Origin: Heliocidaris erythrogramma
Lineage: Eukaryota > Echinodermata > Echinoidea > Camarodonta > Echinometridae
DNA: 64,000 nt
Assembly (NCBI GenBank): GCA_025617745.1
Contig: CM046858.1
Location: 42,143,850 to 42,207,849, forward strand
Reading direction: 5' to 3'
Both the position numbers and the translations under genes were made by a program. Below the pieces are notes generated by a model that made no database searches, was not told the DNA's origin, and saw only the letters and a list, made by a program, of their open reading frames with translations. Numbering within the stretch: position 1 is the first letter of the stretch; every line of letters starts with the position of its first letter. Below are positions 23,511 to 34,601 of this stretch, one piece after another.

Positions 23511-24587
23511 AGCTGTCAAAGGGCAATCAAACCTTGGTAATAAGATGATTTGTGTGAAAGCACAAAAATAAGAAAAACAGGATGGTGAAAGTTTGAAAGA
23601 AATCAGACGAGGGTTGAGAAAGTTATGGATGTTTGAAAAATGAGATGACTACATCTGTGCGAATCTCAAATTGACATTTTTGTGGACGACTCCCCCGTTT
23701 GTCGTACACAAAAATATCATTAATTTGCGGTGTTTTCGAGGCGCTTTTACCCTCGGGGCAGTACTCAAAATATATTGGAGATAGCATAATGTTATAGGTC
23801 CTCATGAAAAGGATCCTACTGAGTAATACGTTTTGAAAAAAGTGACATTTTAGTCATTTTGTGTGTTGGAGAGAATGAGGGAGTTGTCCACAGGTACATC
23901 ACATTTAGTCCAGGCTAGAGGTCGCATGACCTTGTTTTTTTTATATATATACAATGTTTTTTGCTGGTTTCCTGTCAATTCGAGGGTGCTGATTCCAAAT
24001 CTGAATGATGCCACTCGCGTAACCTTGAGCGTTTCCCGCAAATTGGCAAAATCCAAGATGGCCGCCAAAAATGGGAATTTGACCCTGATCATCACAATTA
24101 CTTGCATTTTATGACGAATTATTATATTTAACTTCATATATTTTGTACCTTGAGTTATTTAATATGCAGCTACAGGTTCATTTTTAGTAGATATGTATGG
24201 TAATTAGGGCGCAATTTCAATTCAAAATGGCCGCCGTTCATATAATACTGTACGATATGAAAGCAATCAATATGCGTAGAAACACTCTTTTCAAGTTTCC
24301 CAAGCTGATTACAATTATCAAGGCTCCACTTACATGGCATATTGTTATAGGTCCTCATGAAAGAAAAAGATCCTACTGAGTAATACTTTTTGAAAAAAAT
24401 TGACATTTTAATCATTTTGTGTGTTGGAGCGAATGAGGGAGTTGTCCACAGCTACATCACAGTGACATTACCTATTCGGCCAATTTGAAATTCCCATATG
24501 TATAGTGATTACAACTTTCAAAAATTCAAAACTTTCTTTTTGCTTGTCTGATTTCGTTCAAACTTTCACCAATCTGCTTGTCTCATT
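23511..24587. repeat. Composite repeat with internal direct duplication
   Basis: A ~125-bp segment ('GTTATAGGTCCTCATGAAA' to 'GGGAGTTGTCCACAG') occurs at about 23790-23910 and 24346-24460. Outer parts 'GATGGTGAAAGTTTGAAAG' (23581) and the inverted form near 24555-24575 suggest one inverted-repeat element. No gene seen. It abuts the LINE 3' end at 24588. Confidence 0.5.
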
Positions 24588-26230
24588 TTCAGATTCAGAT
24601 TCAGATTTATTTCCACTCATAAAATGCATAATAACGTATATAAACAATATACTCGTACAAATAAATACAGAAATGAGGGGAAAATGGAGTTCAGCAGAAA
24701 GGAAAAGTCCTTATATAAGCAAAACCCAGTGTCAACAATTTAGTACTTACAAGAAAAACATAATACAGCATATGATAAAACATAATACAACATACAACAA
24801 AAAACACAAAGAGCTACAGGACATGTAATATAAATCATTCCATACCATACTGAAATAACAATGACTGTTTGTATTTTCGTTTAAAAACATATAAAGAGGT
24901 ACAATTTTTCAAATCCTATGAAAGAGAATTCCAAATAAGAGGACCCTGATAAAAGATAGATTGCCTTATTAATGAAGAATGAAATTTGAATAGATGGTAA
25001 TTCGATAGGTTTCTGGTCAAATAATCATGAACATTACTATTAAGTTGAAAGTGCGAAGATAATGCATTTGGTAAAAGGTCATGTTGGCAAGAATACATAA
25101 AAAGTGCAATTTGAAGCTTATTCAAATCCATTACAGTCAGTAATTTATGCTTAAGAAATAATGGTTTAGTATTGGCAAGGTATGGCGAATGACTTATAAT
25201 GCGTATTGCTCTTTTTTGTAATAAATGTAGTCTTTGTATTCGACACTTTGCAGCATTTCCCCAAATGACATTGCAATAATTCAAAAGCGGTAAAATAAGT
25301 GTATTATATATCATTAATAAAACACTAGTGGGCAAATACTTAAGACTGTACATAACACCAGTAACTTTGGCTATCCTGCTACAGACACCACCAATATGTT
25401 CTTCCCAGTTTAAACAGGAATCAATTGTTATTCCTAAAAATTTAGTACATGCAACTTGTTTTATATCAATATTGTTTAATTGCAAAACAAAATTATTAAC
25501 ACAAGTGTGTTTTTTACCAAATATCATAAAATGTGTTTTCTTCATATTTACAGTGAGATTATTAATTTCAAACCATTTACATACTGCTTTCATTTCATTA
25601 TTAAAATTCCTCTGCAAAATATCAATTTTTGTATGGGACATAAATATACTTGTGTGGTCTGCAAAGAGGATATACTGGAGCACATTAGATACATTACAAA
25701 TATCATTTATGTATAAAATGAATAGTAGTGGTCCTAGGATTGATCCTTGTGGAACTCCGCATGTTATCAACTGTTTGGCAGAACATTCATTAGACAAAAT
25801 AGTATATTGTCGGCGATTTAATAGGTAATGCTCAAATATTTTCAAAGTAACACCTCTTATGCCATATTGCTGCAATTTAGACAATAATATCTTATGATTC
25901 AAGGTATCAAATGCCGTACTTAAATCTAAAAAAGATATCAACCATTGTTTTTTTTGTCTATTGCACTTGTAACTATATGTAAAAACTCAGTCATTGCTGT
26001 AGAGGTAGAATGTCCTTTTCTGAACCCATATTGGTTCTTGGTCAAAATATTGCACTCAGATATAAAAGATAACAGAAGATTATATATACAGCGTTCTAAT
26101 ATTTTAGAGAAGATTGACAAGACTGAAATGGGTCGGTAATTTGTCAAGGCATCTGGTGTTCCTCCTTTAAAAACAGGTGTTTTTCTTTCAAAGCATCTTT
26201 CTTTCAAAGCATCTTGCTAGTAAGGATTGA
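24588..26230 (-). mobile_element. 5'-truncated LINE (CR1/L2-like) with its 3' end
   Basis: The minus-strand element runs from a truncated 5' side near 26230, through RT, to a 3' UTR ending in about three hexamers 'TCTGAA' at 24588-24610. Short tandem hexamer or octamer ends are typical of CR1/L2-type LINEs. The endonuclease part is absent, the usual 5' truncation of a LINE copy. Confidence 0.85.
24838..26207 (-). pseudogene. LINE reverse transcriptase, inactivated
   Basis: It reads NYRPISVLSIFSKILERC, NQYGFRKGHSTSTAM, then LDLSTAFDTLNHKIL (motif A with catalytic Asp), CGVPQGSILGPLLF and FADHTSIF. The box should be FADD: the second catalytic Asp is His. A frame break occurs at an A8 run (plus-strand T-run near 25950), and a stop follows WNSLS at 24916 about 25 codons before the normal end. 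The thumb and C-terminal parts (FLGITIDSCLNWEEH, LLQKRAIRII) are well kept, so the copy is fairly young. Confidence 0.92.
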
Positions 26231-26590
26231 TTTCCCTTTAAAGGACCTATGGAATGCAAGTACATGTTGATCTTTGATGATGTGTATTGTTCTGTACATC
26301 ACAAAATTTACAACCATTTGATCTGGATATTTCTCCATCTTGGACCGCAATGTTTAATGTGATGAATTAAATGATGATAATTATCATTAATAAATAAATA
26401 TTTATAATAATGATGATTGAATGATAATACAAATTATGTCAATGAATATAGATCGGATGGGAACATAATTAATTATGTTAATGATGTTATTAAACATGAA
26501 CTTGTAAATAATAATAAGAAATAATAAGAAAAGAAGAAGGAAAAGAATAATAACTAGAAATGTGCATTGCTGGTGCCGCGCAATGCGAAA

Positions 26591-28266
26591 TGTATCCCCC
26601 GGCACTGGCAGCGATTTGAAGGAGGGACAAAGACCCTCCCCCATCCCCTCCCTCAAACAAAAGGATGGTGTAGAAATTGCCGCCAGTGGCCCGGAATATT
26701 GTCAACACTAGGAGCAGCATTACCAAAACGATTTGTGCAGATTAGAGTATAATGCATTTTTATAGAAACTTCTGAAGAAATATGACCTCATAGCGCACAT
26801 AAGCCATCCACTAAAATATGACCTTTGATCCTATGAAAGACGGAACACTAGAGGCAGCATCACCAAAAACTGTAGAGGTGTAATCTATAATGGACCTACA
26901 TACAAAATCTGAAAGAAATGAGTTAACAAATGTGTCCTCCAGAATGCATGCAACGAAAATATGACATTTGACCCTAACAACAACCTGAATATGACATTTG
27001 ACTGTATAGAAAGTGGTACAGTGGGGGTAGCATCAGCAAACAATTTAGATGTGTAGGTTTCACTAAGACACATCTTCATATAAAATTTGAAAGAAATGTG
27101 TTGAGAGATATACCAAGGTACATCTCCATACAAAATTTGAAAGAAATCCATCAAGAAATGTGGCCTGCAGAGTGCACTCACGCCATGCCCTGAAGTATGA
27201 CCTTTGACCCTATAAAAGACGGAACAATGAGGGCAGCATCACCAAAAACTATAGGTTTTTTTTAACGAAATCCGTCAAGAAATGCAGAAGAGTGCAAAAA
27301 ATGGAAAAATGACCTTTGACCCTATAAAGGACGGAACAATGAGGGCAGCATCACCAAAAATTAAATATGTGTAGATTATACCAAGATACATTTCCATACA
27401 AAATTTGAATGAAATCCGTCAAGAAATGCAGAAGTAAGAGTGCACAAAAGGGACAAATGAGCTTTGACCCTATAAAGGACGGAACAATGAGGGCAGCATC
27501 ACCAAACAGTAAAGATGTGTAGATTATACCAAGATACATCTCCATACAAAATTTGAAAGAAATCCATCAAGAAATGTGGCCTGCAGAGTGCACTCACGCC
27601 ATGCCCTGAAGTATGACCTTTGACCCTATAAAAGACGGAACACTGGTGGCAGCATCACCAAAAACTATAGGTTTTCAGATTACACCAAGAGACACCTTCA
27701 TGCAAAATTTGAACGAAATCCGTCAAGAAATGGAAAAATGACCTTTGACCCTATAAAGGACGGAACAATGAGGGCAGCATCACCAAAAATTAAACATGTG
27801 TAGATTATACCAAGATACATCTCCATACAAAATTTGAACAAAATCCGTTGAGAAATGTGGTCTGCAGAGTGCACTCACGCCATGCCCTGAAGTATGACCT
27901 TTGACCCTATAAAGGACGGAGCACTGGGGGCAGCATCACCAAAATCTGTAGGGTTCCAGATTTTACCAAGAGACACCTTCATACAAAATTTGAACAAAAT
28001 CCGTTGAGAAATGTGACCGCTAGAGCGCACACAAACTATCCCCAAAAATATGGCCTTTTACCCTACAAAAGACGGAACACTGGGGGCAGCATCACCAGAA
28101 ACTATAGGGGTCCAGATTTTACCAAGATACACGTCCACAGAAAGTCTGAAAGAAATTCGTCGAGAAATGTGACCGCTAGAGCGCACACAAGAATGTGACG
28201 CGGCGGCGGCGGCGGCGAAACACTGCTGAATCCAAAGTATCCTCCGGCATACTGCCGGGGGATACA
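26591..28266. mobile_element. TIR element filled with a ~150-bp tandem array
   Basis: The ends 'TGTATCCCCCGGCACTGG' (26591) and 'CTGCCGGGGGATACA' (to 28266) are inverted over about 14 bp. Between about 26780 and 28195 lie some nine units of ~110-170 bp with 'TGACCTTTGACCCTATAAA', 'GACGGAACA', 'GGCAGCATCACCA' and 'CATACAAAATTTGAA'. A (GGC)n run at 28199-28217 precedes the right end. Short frames on either strand arise from the units. Confidence 0.8.
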
Positions 28267-28469
28267 ATACTAGTAATACATAATGATAACGATATTCATA
28301 AGAACTCTCATAATATTATGCTCTACATGTTGTATACTATTTTGTATCTATCTGTATTTTAGTTGATTATTACCTGAATGTATATCTTCAGTTGTATAAT
28401 GCATGTAAACAAGACGAATTTCGTTATATGGACAATCAAAAGTTCAGAGAGTGGAGGACATATATGGAT

Positions 28470-28535
28470 TATATAAAGTAAATGAAGAGTTCACTCTTAT
28501 TTGTCTCTGAGTGAACTCTTCATTTACTTTATATA
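28470..28535. repeat. Perfect 27-bp-arm hairpin
   Basis: 'TATATAAAGTAAATGAAGAG' starts the left arm (28470-28496); the right arm (28509-28535) is its exact complement with a 12-nt loop. AT-rich and without a T-run after it; likely a small fold-back remnant. Confidence 0.7.
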
Positions 28536-28758
28536 TGCAAAAGCTGTTGTATAAAAATTATGTTATTTCCTCACAATATTGTTAATAATTATTCTAATGT
28601 ATACATGTATCTCAAAGCATTCGCTTGGATCCAGCTGAGGCACGCGGCTTGTCTTTGTTCAAACTCACCTGCCCCCGACAACGGAATTTAATTAATAAGG
28701 TTGAAGATTTGTCAATCTGTCGGTCAATTGAATCTGATGTCGCCGAAACCACTGACCC

Positions 28759-28830
28759 GTCTCCGTGGTCTAGTGGTTAAGGCATTGGCGTTCTAAGCCA
28801 ACGACCCGGGTTCGATTCCCGGCGGAGACA
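28759..28830 (+). tRNA. tRNA-Arg (UCU) or tRNA-like gene
   Basis: A full cloverleaf fits: acceptor GTCTCCG/CGGAGAC, D arm at 28768-28783, anticodon stem TTGGC/GCCAA, 7-nt loop GTTCTAA with anticodon TCT (28792-28794), 4-nt variable loop, T arm CCGGG-TTCGATT-CCCGG, and discriminator A. No intron; 72 nt without CCA, as in eukaryotes. Internal A box ('TGGTCTAGTGG') and B box ('GGTTCGATTCC') are present. Position 32 of the loop is G, which is unusual, and the D-arm half looks more like tRNA-Glu/Asp than like animal tRNA-Arg, so it could be a tRNA-derived repeat head. It lies inside the methyltransferase intron on the opposite strand. Confidence 0.75.
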
Positions 28831-28836
28831 TTTTTT
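28831..28836 (+). terminator. Pol III T-run terminator
   Basis: Six T residues follow the discriminator base directly, the standard RNA polymerase III stop. Confidence 0.7.
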
Positions 28837-30352
28837 CAGCCTTTGCAAAAAATTTCAAAAAGGGAGGACAGCTCTGGGGAACTTTGATTTAAGTTACGCA
28901 ACCATTATTCTCTCATTTCCTTTTGCATTGTATATATATATATACATATATATATATATACAGCGAAAGAAATGGACTATGAAATGGCCGTAGCTTCTAT
29001 ACTTCTCTTTTATTCAATCAAGCTTTCGATCTAAAGATCTTCATCAGGACGACTGTGTAAACAAAATACATAAGTACAATATATATATATATATATATAT
29101 ATAAAATGACGTCAAAATATCTGCTTTCGCCGCGAATGCGAGCCAACAAACCAAATGAGACAGTCGTATCAATATGCCTTCTTTTCTTCTATATTTACCT
29201 TAAAGTAGAACACTCAAGAAAATCACAAATATGGCAATTAATGTATCACTAGAAATTGGGAAGCTTACAGATGGCAATCGTATAAGTTTTATGTCAACTG
29301 CGTATATGATGATTATAAAAACAACATAAATAAAAGCTCTTCTCAGCATGTGGAATATCCGAGGATTCGCCAGAAATATAGCGATGTTTTGATGTCGTCA
29401 TACGAGGGATCGATCCTGCTTAAGCAGACGACGTCCTATAATGAATGAACGTAATTGCAATGCAATTGTTTATCAAATTATAAAGAGTTTGGTACATTTA
29501 AACATGACCTTATTTCACACCATTCTAAAAGGGAAAGTGAACTGATTCTGATAACTAAAACCGTTTGATTGTAAATACACAGGAGAAGGGTTAATGATCA
29601 ATGAAATAAACCCCATTTTCAAATTGAAAAGCCCTGCGAATAATAGCTGGATGGTATTCGTTCCCTCTTGAAACGCCGAACATGCCGCGGTGCAAGCAGC
29701 TGAAAATACAATGGCGTCTTATTTTGTTTACAAGTGACTGATTCCTTTATTTTTTTAACGCTGCATTTTTCATCAAAATAATACCATACACGAAGTTAAG
29801 AGTGAGGCAACAGACTAACATTAAGACTGACGCTAGTCAAGTAAGAGAAATAAGTGAAGAGGAGATGACAAAACAGGCACTGACAGATGTGTATAATGTT
29901 ATGGGACATCGTCTGCTTAGACAGGACTCGCCCCTCTTGTGTCGTCACACATCTCAGCAGCGTTCAAGGAGCTTTTCAGCTGCTATATCGGGGGCTGTAT
30001 TTTACCGTTTTATAATTGATAATAATCATTAATTCAAATGTTTCCAAGCTTTAAATTTGGATAACCTTGTTTAATTTATGCCATCTATGCAATAATAAGT
30101 ATTAAGCCAATATTTAAAATCATTAGTGTTCTACTTTAATTTAGTCTATCCCGTTTTTTTCTTGTTGATTTGATCGTTCAATGTTATTTCTATCATCATC
30201 ACTGCATTCTTCCGAATCAATTTTTAAATGTATTTTAATGGAAATGCTTATCTTTTTGTAATTCAAGCCTTATGGAGGCCGTTTTGATTTTTTTTTAAAT
30301 CACTAAACAAGATTTTAATAATTCAATTCAATTCAATTAAAATCTAACTTAC
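28837..30352. other. Intronic spacer with (TA)n microsatellites
   Basis: (TA)n runs lie at about 28930-28962 and 29080-29103. A frame at 29802-30032 has no recognised motif. Nothing else is supported. Confidence 0.45.
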
Positions 30353-30539
30353 CAGTGACCGAGTGGACGAGAGGAGATATATACTTGCAGAGCTCACCAG
30401 GGCCACACCCCACATCGAGCACGTCATCGTCTATCTCGAAATCGATTAAAGCCAAAGCTTTATGGCGTAATCTGTTCTGCAAATACATGGAGCTTGCCGA
30501 AACATAATTGGAAGCCCGTTCTAGTGTGTTAGCATTCAT
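30353..30539 (-). CDS. SAM-dependent methyltransferase, first coding exon
   Basis: The ATG at 30539 (MNANTLERASNYVSAS) is preferred; the frame stays open upstream only to a GTG. Residues 40-46 and on read VLDVGCGPGELCKYIS, the glycine-rich motif I that binds S-adenosylmethionine in class I methyltransferases. The 62 codons end in HSVT plus one base, at donor 'ACTG|GTAAGT'. Joined to the exon at 8667 the protein reads SVTGLDISPGM with no gap. The N-terminal layout (a short helix region and then motif I near residue 40) is like juvenile-hormone-acid-methyltransferase-like proteins; the true substrate is unknown. A further non-coding 5' exon is possible. Confidence 0.85.
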
Positions 30540-31490
30540 CTCAAGTTTCCCAGCAGTCTTCTTTGTAGCGATTCTCACCAGATATTGGATTTATTCTACG
30601 AAGATTTTGTTTTTAGTATCCTCTATAGCACATATGAGACCCGCCCTGGCAAAACCCGAAGCTTGTCGCGGTTATCGAGCGAAAACCCTCTGGAGCCCCA
30701 GAAAGGTCAACAAAAAAAATTGACAAAAGACACTGGTATGTAAAGTATCTTTCTGTTTTGTACTTGCTCACAATAGCATCGTATGTTTTCATACAACAGA
30801 TTTTCAGTACCATAGGCCCTTTATCCACCGAACATTATACTTTGGTAAAGACACACTGTGGCAATGCAAAACCGACGACGGGGTGTTGGACGAATTTTGG
30901 GATGTCATACTTTACACGTATAATTATTGCCCCCCACATTAATGTATGATTTCTTGTGCATTTTACCCACGACATTTTGAAATTGACCACCGCATTGAGC
31001 GGTAGAGAAATTCTAATTTTATGCATTGATAAACGGTTTTCTATTCGCTGGGAAGCACAACTAACAAAAACCCTTGAGACGTAGTAGAGAAATTCATCAA
31101 GGCGACCTGAAGCTGAGATTTCTTTCGAATGTTGAACCTTTGCAAATGCTGTTTTATACACTTTATCCTATAATTTAGCGAGCAAAGCAACAACATACAT
31201 CTTTATATTTGAAAATAACTCTACTATTGTAATTGTCACTTTATGATTCAATAATTTTATTCATTCATACCTAAACTTAATTTCAATACCCCATTAATGC
31301 AAATATATTGTTTCTGAAGTTTGTGTACCTGACGACAATTTTGATCTTGATTTAAGTTTGTATCAATATTCATTTGCTGATTATTTTGATCTTCATTTTT
31401 GCTAATCTACCATATTGAATACGCCATGAAATGGTAATTGTGATTATAAAGAGGTGGCGTTTGGCTTGCCATACTTTGATCCATATACAC
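30540..31490. other. Upstream region of the methyltransferase gene
   Basis: Probable 5' UTR and promoter side of the minus-strand gene. No TATA box or CpG cluster stood out. A 108-codon minus frame at 31161-30835 has no recognisable motif. Confidence 0.35.
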
Positions 31491-31496
31491 GATAAT

Positions 31497-32628
31497 GGGT
31501 GATTTCACGCTCGGTGTTGGTGTTTGGTGTTGGTGTTTGGTGTTGGTGTTTAGAGCGAAAATTATCCTAAAATCGAGCTCAAACACCGCTGTTCAGATTA
31601 AGAAGCCGATACCGATATCCTAACAATGCGCATCGATAGCGTAACACTGGCAATGGCGTGAGCACCATTTTTAACGAAAAAAAAAAAATTGTTTAAAACT
31701 ATTTAGTTATTAGTCTAGAATATCGTTAAATTACACGAGTAATCCGGTAATTCTAAAAGAAATAATTATTTGATCTAGAGTGCGGTAAGAAACTTCACAG
31801 AAATGGATAGTCTTGACAAGAACAGTAAGTTTAGATATGATTTCTCTCGAGTTTCTCACTTGCAGCAGAAATTGCTACTGTAGCTAATGCAGCTAGACGC
31901 CGGATCGAAATTGCTACTGTAGCTAATGCAGCTAGACGCCGGATCGGACGGCGTAGCGCGTACAGGGCAAACAGCCAAATTTCAGGCATTGGCTCAGATT
32001 AGCCGTGAAGTTTCATGACTTTTGTATTGTAAATATTAATTTAAATCTCATCCTAGTAAGTGATGTGGATTCTCTGGGTTTTTAACTCCGGAATATCTAA
32101 CGTCATTTTTATCAAATCTATCTTAAAAAGAAAATTAGGTAGGAATTTTTATTCACTCCTTCAGCCCAATTAAAAAGCAAAAGTAGTGCCTTTCCGCGTG
32201 CTCTAGATCGAACGTTAGACCAAATGTTGGCCTAGATCTAATTTCAGGCCTATATGAACATAATACCTCTTAACACCTAGCTATGAAATTACACTTCGAA
32301 TGACGCCTACTGTCTTTATTTCTCATGACTAATCAGCAAAATTTTCCATAGCTAGCAACACCAACACCAACAGCGACCGTGAAATCGATATTTCTTAATC
32401 CCTAGGGGTATAGTGTTAGTGAATGGGAATTTGTACATGAAATTAAACACCGGCGGCCAAGCTCGGTTCAGCAGACGATTATCAACAAAAAATAAACACC
32501 GGCAAAAAACAGAGCTCAACACCTAACACCGATTGATTTTTTTCTCATTTCATAGTCGGTGTTAGATCACGATTTCGTGGCAAAATAGACACTAACACCA
32601 AACACCAACACCGAGGGTGAAATCACCC
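31497..32628. mobile_element. TIR element, possibly PIF/Harbinger-like, non-autonomous
   Basis: The ends 'GGGTGATTTCACGCTCGG' and its complement form TIRs of about 30 bp; AAT lies outside both (31494-31496, 32629-32631), fitting a 3-bp duplication. Three 'TTGGTGTTTGG'-type units extend the left TIR. An internal half-copy ('AACACCAACACCAACAG') sits at about 32357. A perfect 39-bp tandem pair lies inside. No transposase frame. The superfamily is a guess from TIR start and duplication length. Confidence 0.7.
31869..31946. repeat. Perfect 39-bp tandem duplication
   Basis: Two adjacent identical copies start 'GAAATTGCTACTGTAGCTAA'. The length is a multiple of three and an acceptor-like 'TTGCAG' precedes it, so a decayed transposase exon is conceivable, but no motif supports it. 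Confidence 0.8.
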
Positions 32629-32631
32629 AAT

Positions 32632-32745
32632 GTATACCAAAATAATTACCAATGACTCGGTCACGATAATAAACTTCACTCAACACTTTACCTGGAATCG
32701 TCTGGTGTTTCCTGTCGTTTAATTGCGTGGTGGCAGCGTCGGGAT
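32632..32745 (+). repeat. Ty3/gypsy LTR end and primer-binding-like site
   Basis: 'AATAAAC' (about 32666) and a U5-like stretch lead to 'TGGTGGCAGCGTCGGGAT' at 32728-32745, which resembles the primer-binding segment of many animal gypsy elements ('TGGTGGCAGCGGTGGGAT' style). A retropepsin remnant follows. The upstream LTR part is cut off by the TIR element ending at 32628. No matching 3' LTR was found. Confidence 0.45.
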
Positions 32746-33089
32746 TGAAACTCAGGCCCAAAAGACGCTCTGTGGATCCAACTTCGATAGAAATCTATCC
32801 AAGATAATTGGGGCCAGGCGTTCGGTTGTAATTTCAGGTATTGTCGATACTTAGTTGTGTGTAGTCCCACATACCATAATGTATGTTAGGGCATCAACAA
32901 AGCGATGCCCAGTTGCCGTGATCGAGCCCACTGGCACAGCATCGCAGCGATGCGCCGCCGACGCGACAAAGACACTAACACGGTGGTGTCCAGGCGCAAA
33001 CACTCAATACTTAGTCCAGTCCAAGTCACACCAACCTAGACCTAATAACCAGTCCCCAATCCCCAGATCCCCATGTTTCCCTGTCAAGA

Positions 33090-34601
33090 TGGGAAGTCAG
33101 ACTTTACAAGTTGATGTGAGAAGTGGCTCTGTCATAAATTTGTTAAGAGAGTCGCAAGCCGATGATTTGGGTATTGAAATCTAATAGTAGATCAGTTTGC
33201 ATAATTATGATGATTATGTTGGTGCTGAGTTCTCCCATCTCATATCCCACCTCGGCATAGTTGGTCTTGCTAGATTCAATCTAGCCTTTGGTGGTTACGA
33301 CATGTGGTTTGATGGCTTTGTTGTTGCTGATGATGATCTGAGTAAATACACAAGCCGCAATCGTAGCTGGTGCTCCTATTATGGAGCAGAATGATATCTC
33401 TGTCAAGCCATCGAAACAGCAGATCATGCTTGGAGATGATTATGTGTTTACGTATGGTGATTTAGCACTTGAGAATGAAACGGCATGTGGTTGTGAGATT
33501 ATGGTACAAGGTGAAAAAGAAAGTGAGAGCGAGATTGAATATTCAGAGAATGTGGATTATCAGGATGCGCAATTCCTTGAAGTGCATGAGTACTGTGCAA
33601 GCTCATTTGACTTTGTTGGACGTGACGTTGACACTCACTCTGTGATCCATTGTCCCCCTGAGCCTAGCTGTGATCCATGTTATACTGAGCCTAGCTCTGG
33701 TCCTTGCCTCACTGAGCCTAGCTCTGGTTCTTATCTCACTGAGCCTATAGCTCAGGTCCTGGTCACACCGAACCTAGCTCTGACCCATGTTTTACTGAGC
33801 CTAGCTTTGGTCCTTGTCTCACTGAGCCTAGCTCTGGTTCTTGTCTCATTGAGCTTAGCCTTAGCTCTGGTCCTTGACTCACTGAGCCTAACTCTGGTTC
33901 TTGTTTCACTGGTCGAGCCTAGCTCTTGTCCTTGTCTCACTGAGCCTAGCTCTGATCCTTGTATTACTGAGCCTAGCTCTGGCCGGTGTCTTACTATAAG
34001 TATAAAGCCCAGCTCTCTTCCCAGTCTTGCTGACCCTAGTTTTCCATGTCTTACTGAGGACAGTTCGGTTTTCCAGGTCAATGTAAATAGCTCTCTTGAT
34101 CTCAGCTCAAGTTTCATTGCAGATACGGCAAACTCACAGTGTCTTGTTGACAAGATCACGAAAAGCCCTAATGCGCTACACGCTGCAAATGTGATCGCTG
34201 ACAATCCCACAGAAGGTACATACGTGAGACCGAGATCGCACAGCCTGAATGTTATAAATTTCAGTGCAAGTACATCAAGTCATGATAATAAAGCCGGCTA
34301 TTCGCAATCACTGCTTCAGCTGCGCAATACAAGTAGCAATCAGCCTTGCGCCGTTGATTCATATAGCTGTAACCACACTCTCATGAATCCGTCTCCTATC
34401 TCGTCATTACCTGCTTCTGTGACGTGTGAATTCCTTCTAGATCATACTTCCAGTCATTTGGATCTGACCCCCAGTGATGCTGTCGAGGCTGACGGGGCTG
34501 ACGACAGTACTTGCTCTTCAACAACTGCAGATCATGGTGCTCGTCTTCGATCTTCGATCTTCGCTGCTGAACAGTTTTCACGCACCTGTCATCAACGCTG
34601 A
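33090..34601 (+). pseudogene. Ty3/gypsy retropepsin remnant with long Ser/Pro-rich extension
   Basis: TLQVDVRSGSVINLL stands where a retropepsin has D-(S/T)-G-(S/A); the box is damaged (DVRSGS). After frame breaks at about 33182 and 33365, GLARFNLAFGGYDMWFDGF and AIVAGAPIMEQNDISV, then PSKQQIMLGDDYVFTYGD, match the flap and C-terminal parts of gypsy proteases. The open frame then runs on for about 370 codons to 34601: acidic, then a 27-bp minisatellite coding TEPSSGPCL units, then Ser/Thr/Asp-rich. No RT, RNase H or integrase follows, so this is a deleted or gag-protease-only element. The protease region lies only about 0.4 kb after the primer site, so gag is mostly missing too. Confidence 0.6.
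33655..34010. repeat. 27-bp minisatellite within the gypsy-derived frame
   Basis: Around a dozen units of 'ACTGAGCCTAGCTCTGGTCC' plus 7 bp. Indels inside the array throw the middle units into another frame (LALVLVSLS instead of EPSSGPCL), and a later indel restores it. Confidence 0.8.

Larger units (their letters stand above)
8668..30352 (-). other. Long intron (~21.7 kb) of the methyltransferase gene
   Basis: It is bounded by donor 'ACTG|GTAAGT' (minus strand, 30352) and acceptor 'TTCTTGCAG' (8668). Phase 1 at both sides gives an uninterrupted domain. It contains a Tc1 element, LINE fragments on the minus strand, several fold-back elements, a ~150-bp tandem array and a tRNA-like gene. An unrecognised exon inside it cannot be ruled out, but motif I and post-motif I join directly without one. 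Confidence 0.75.

Noticed and set aside
25328-25828. 166-codon plus-strand frame over the LINE
   Set aside because: Antisense shadow of the reverse transcriptase on the minus strand.
29802-30032. 76-codon frame (REISEEEMTKQALTDVYN)
   Set aside because: Slightly protein-like but short, without splice context or recognised motif.
30835-31161. 108-codon minus frame upstream of the methyltransferase
   Set aside because: No motif, mixed composition like spacer, overlaps nothing conserved.
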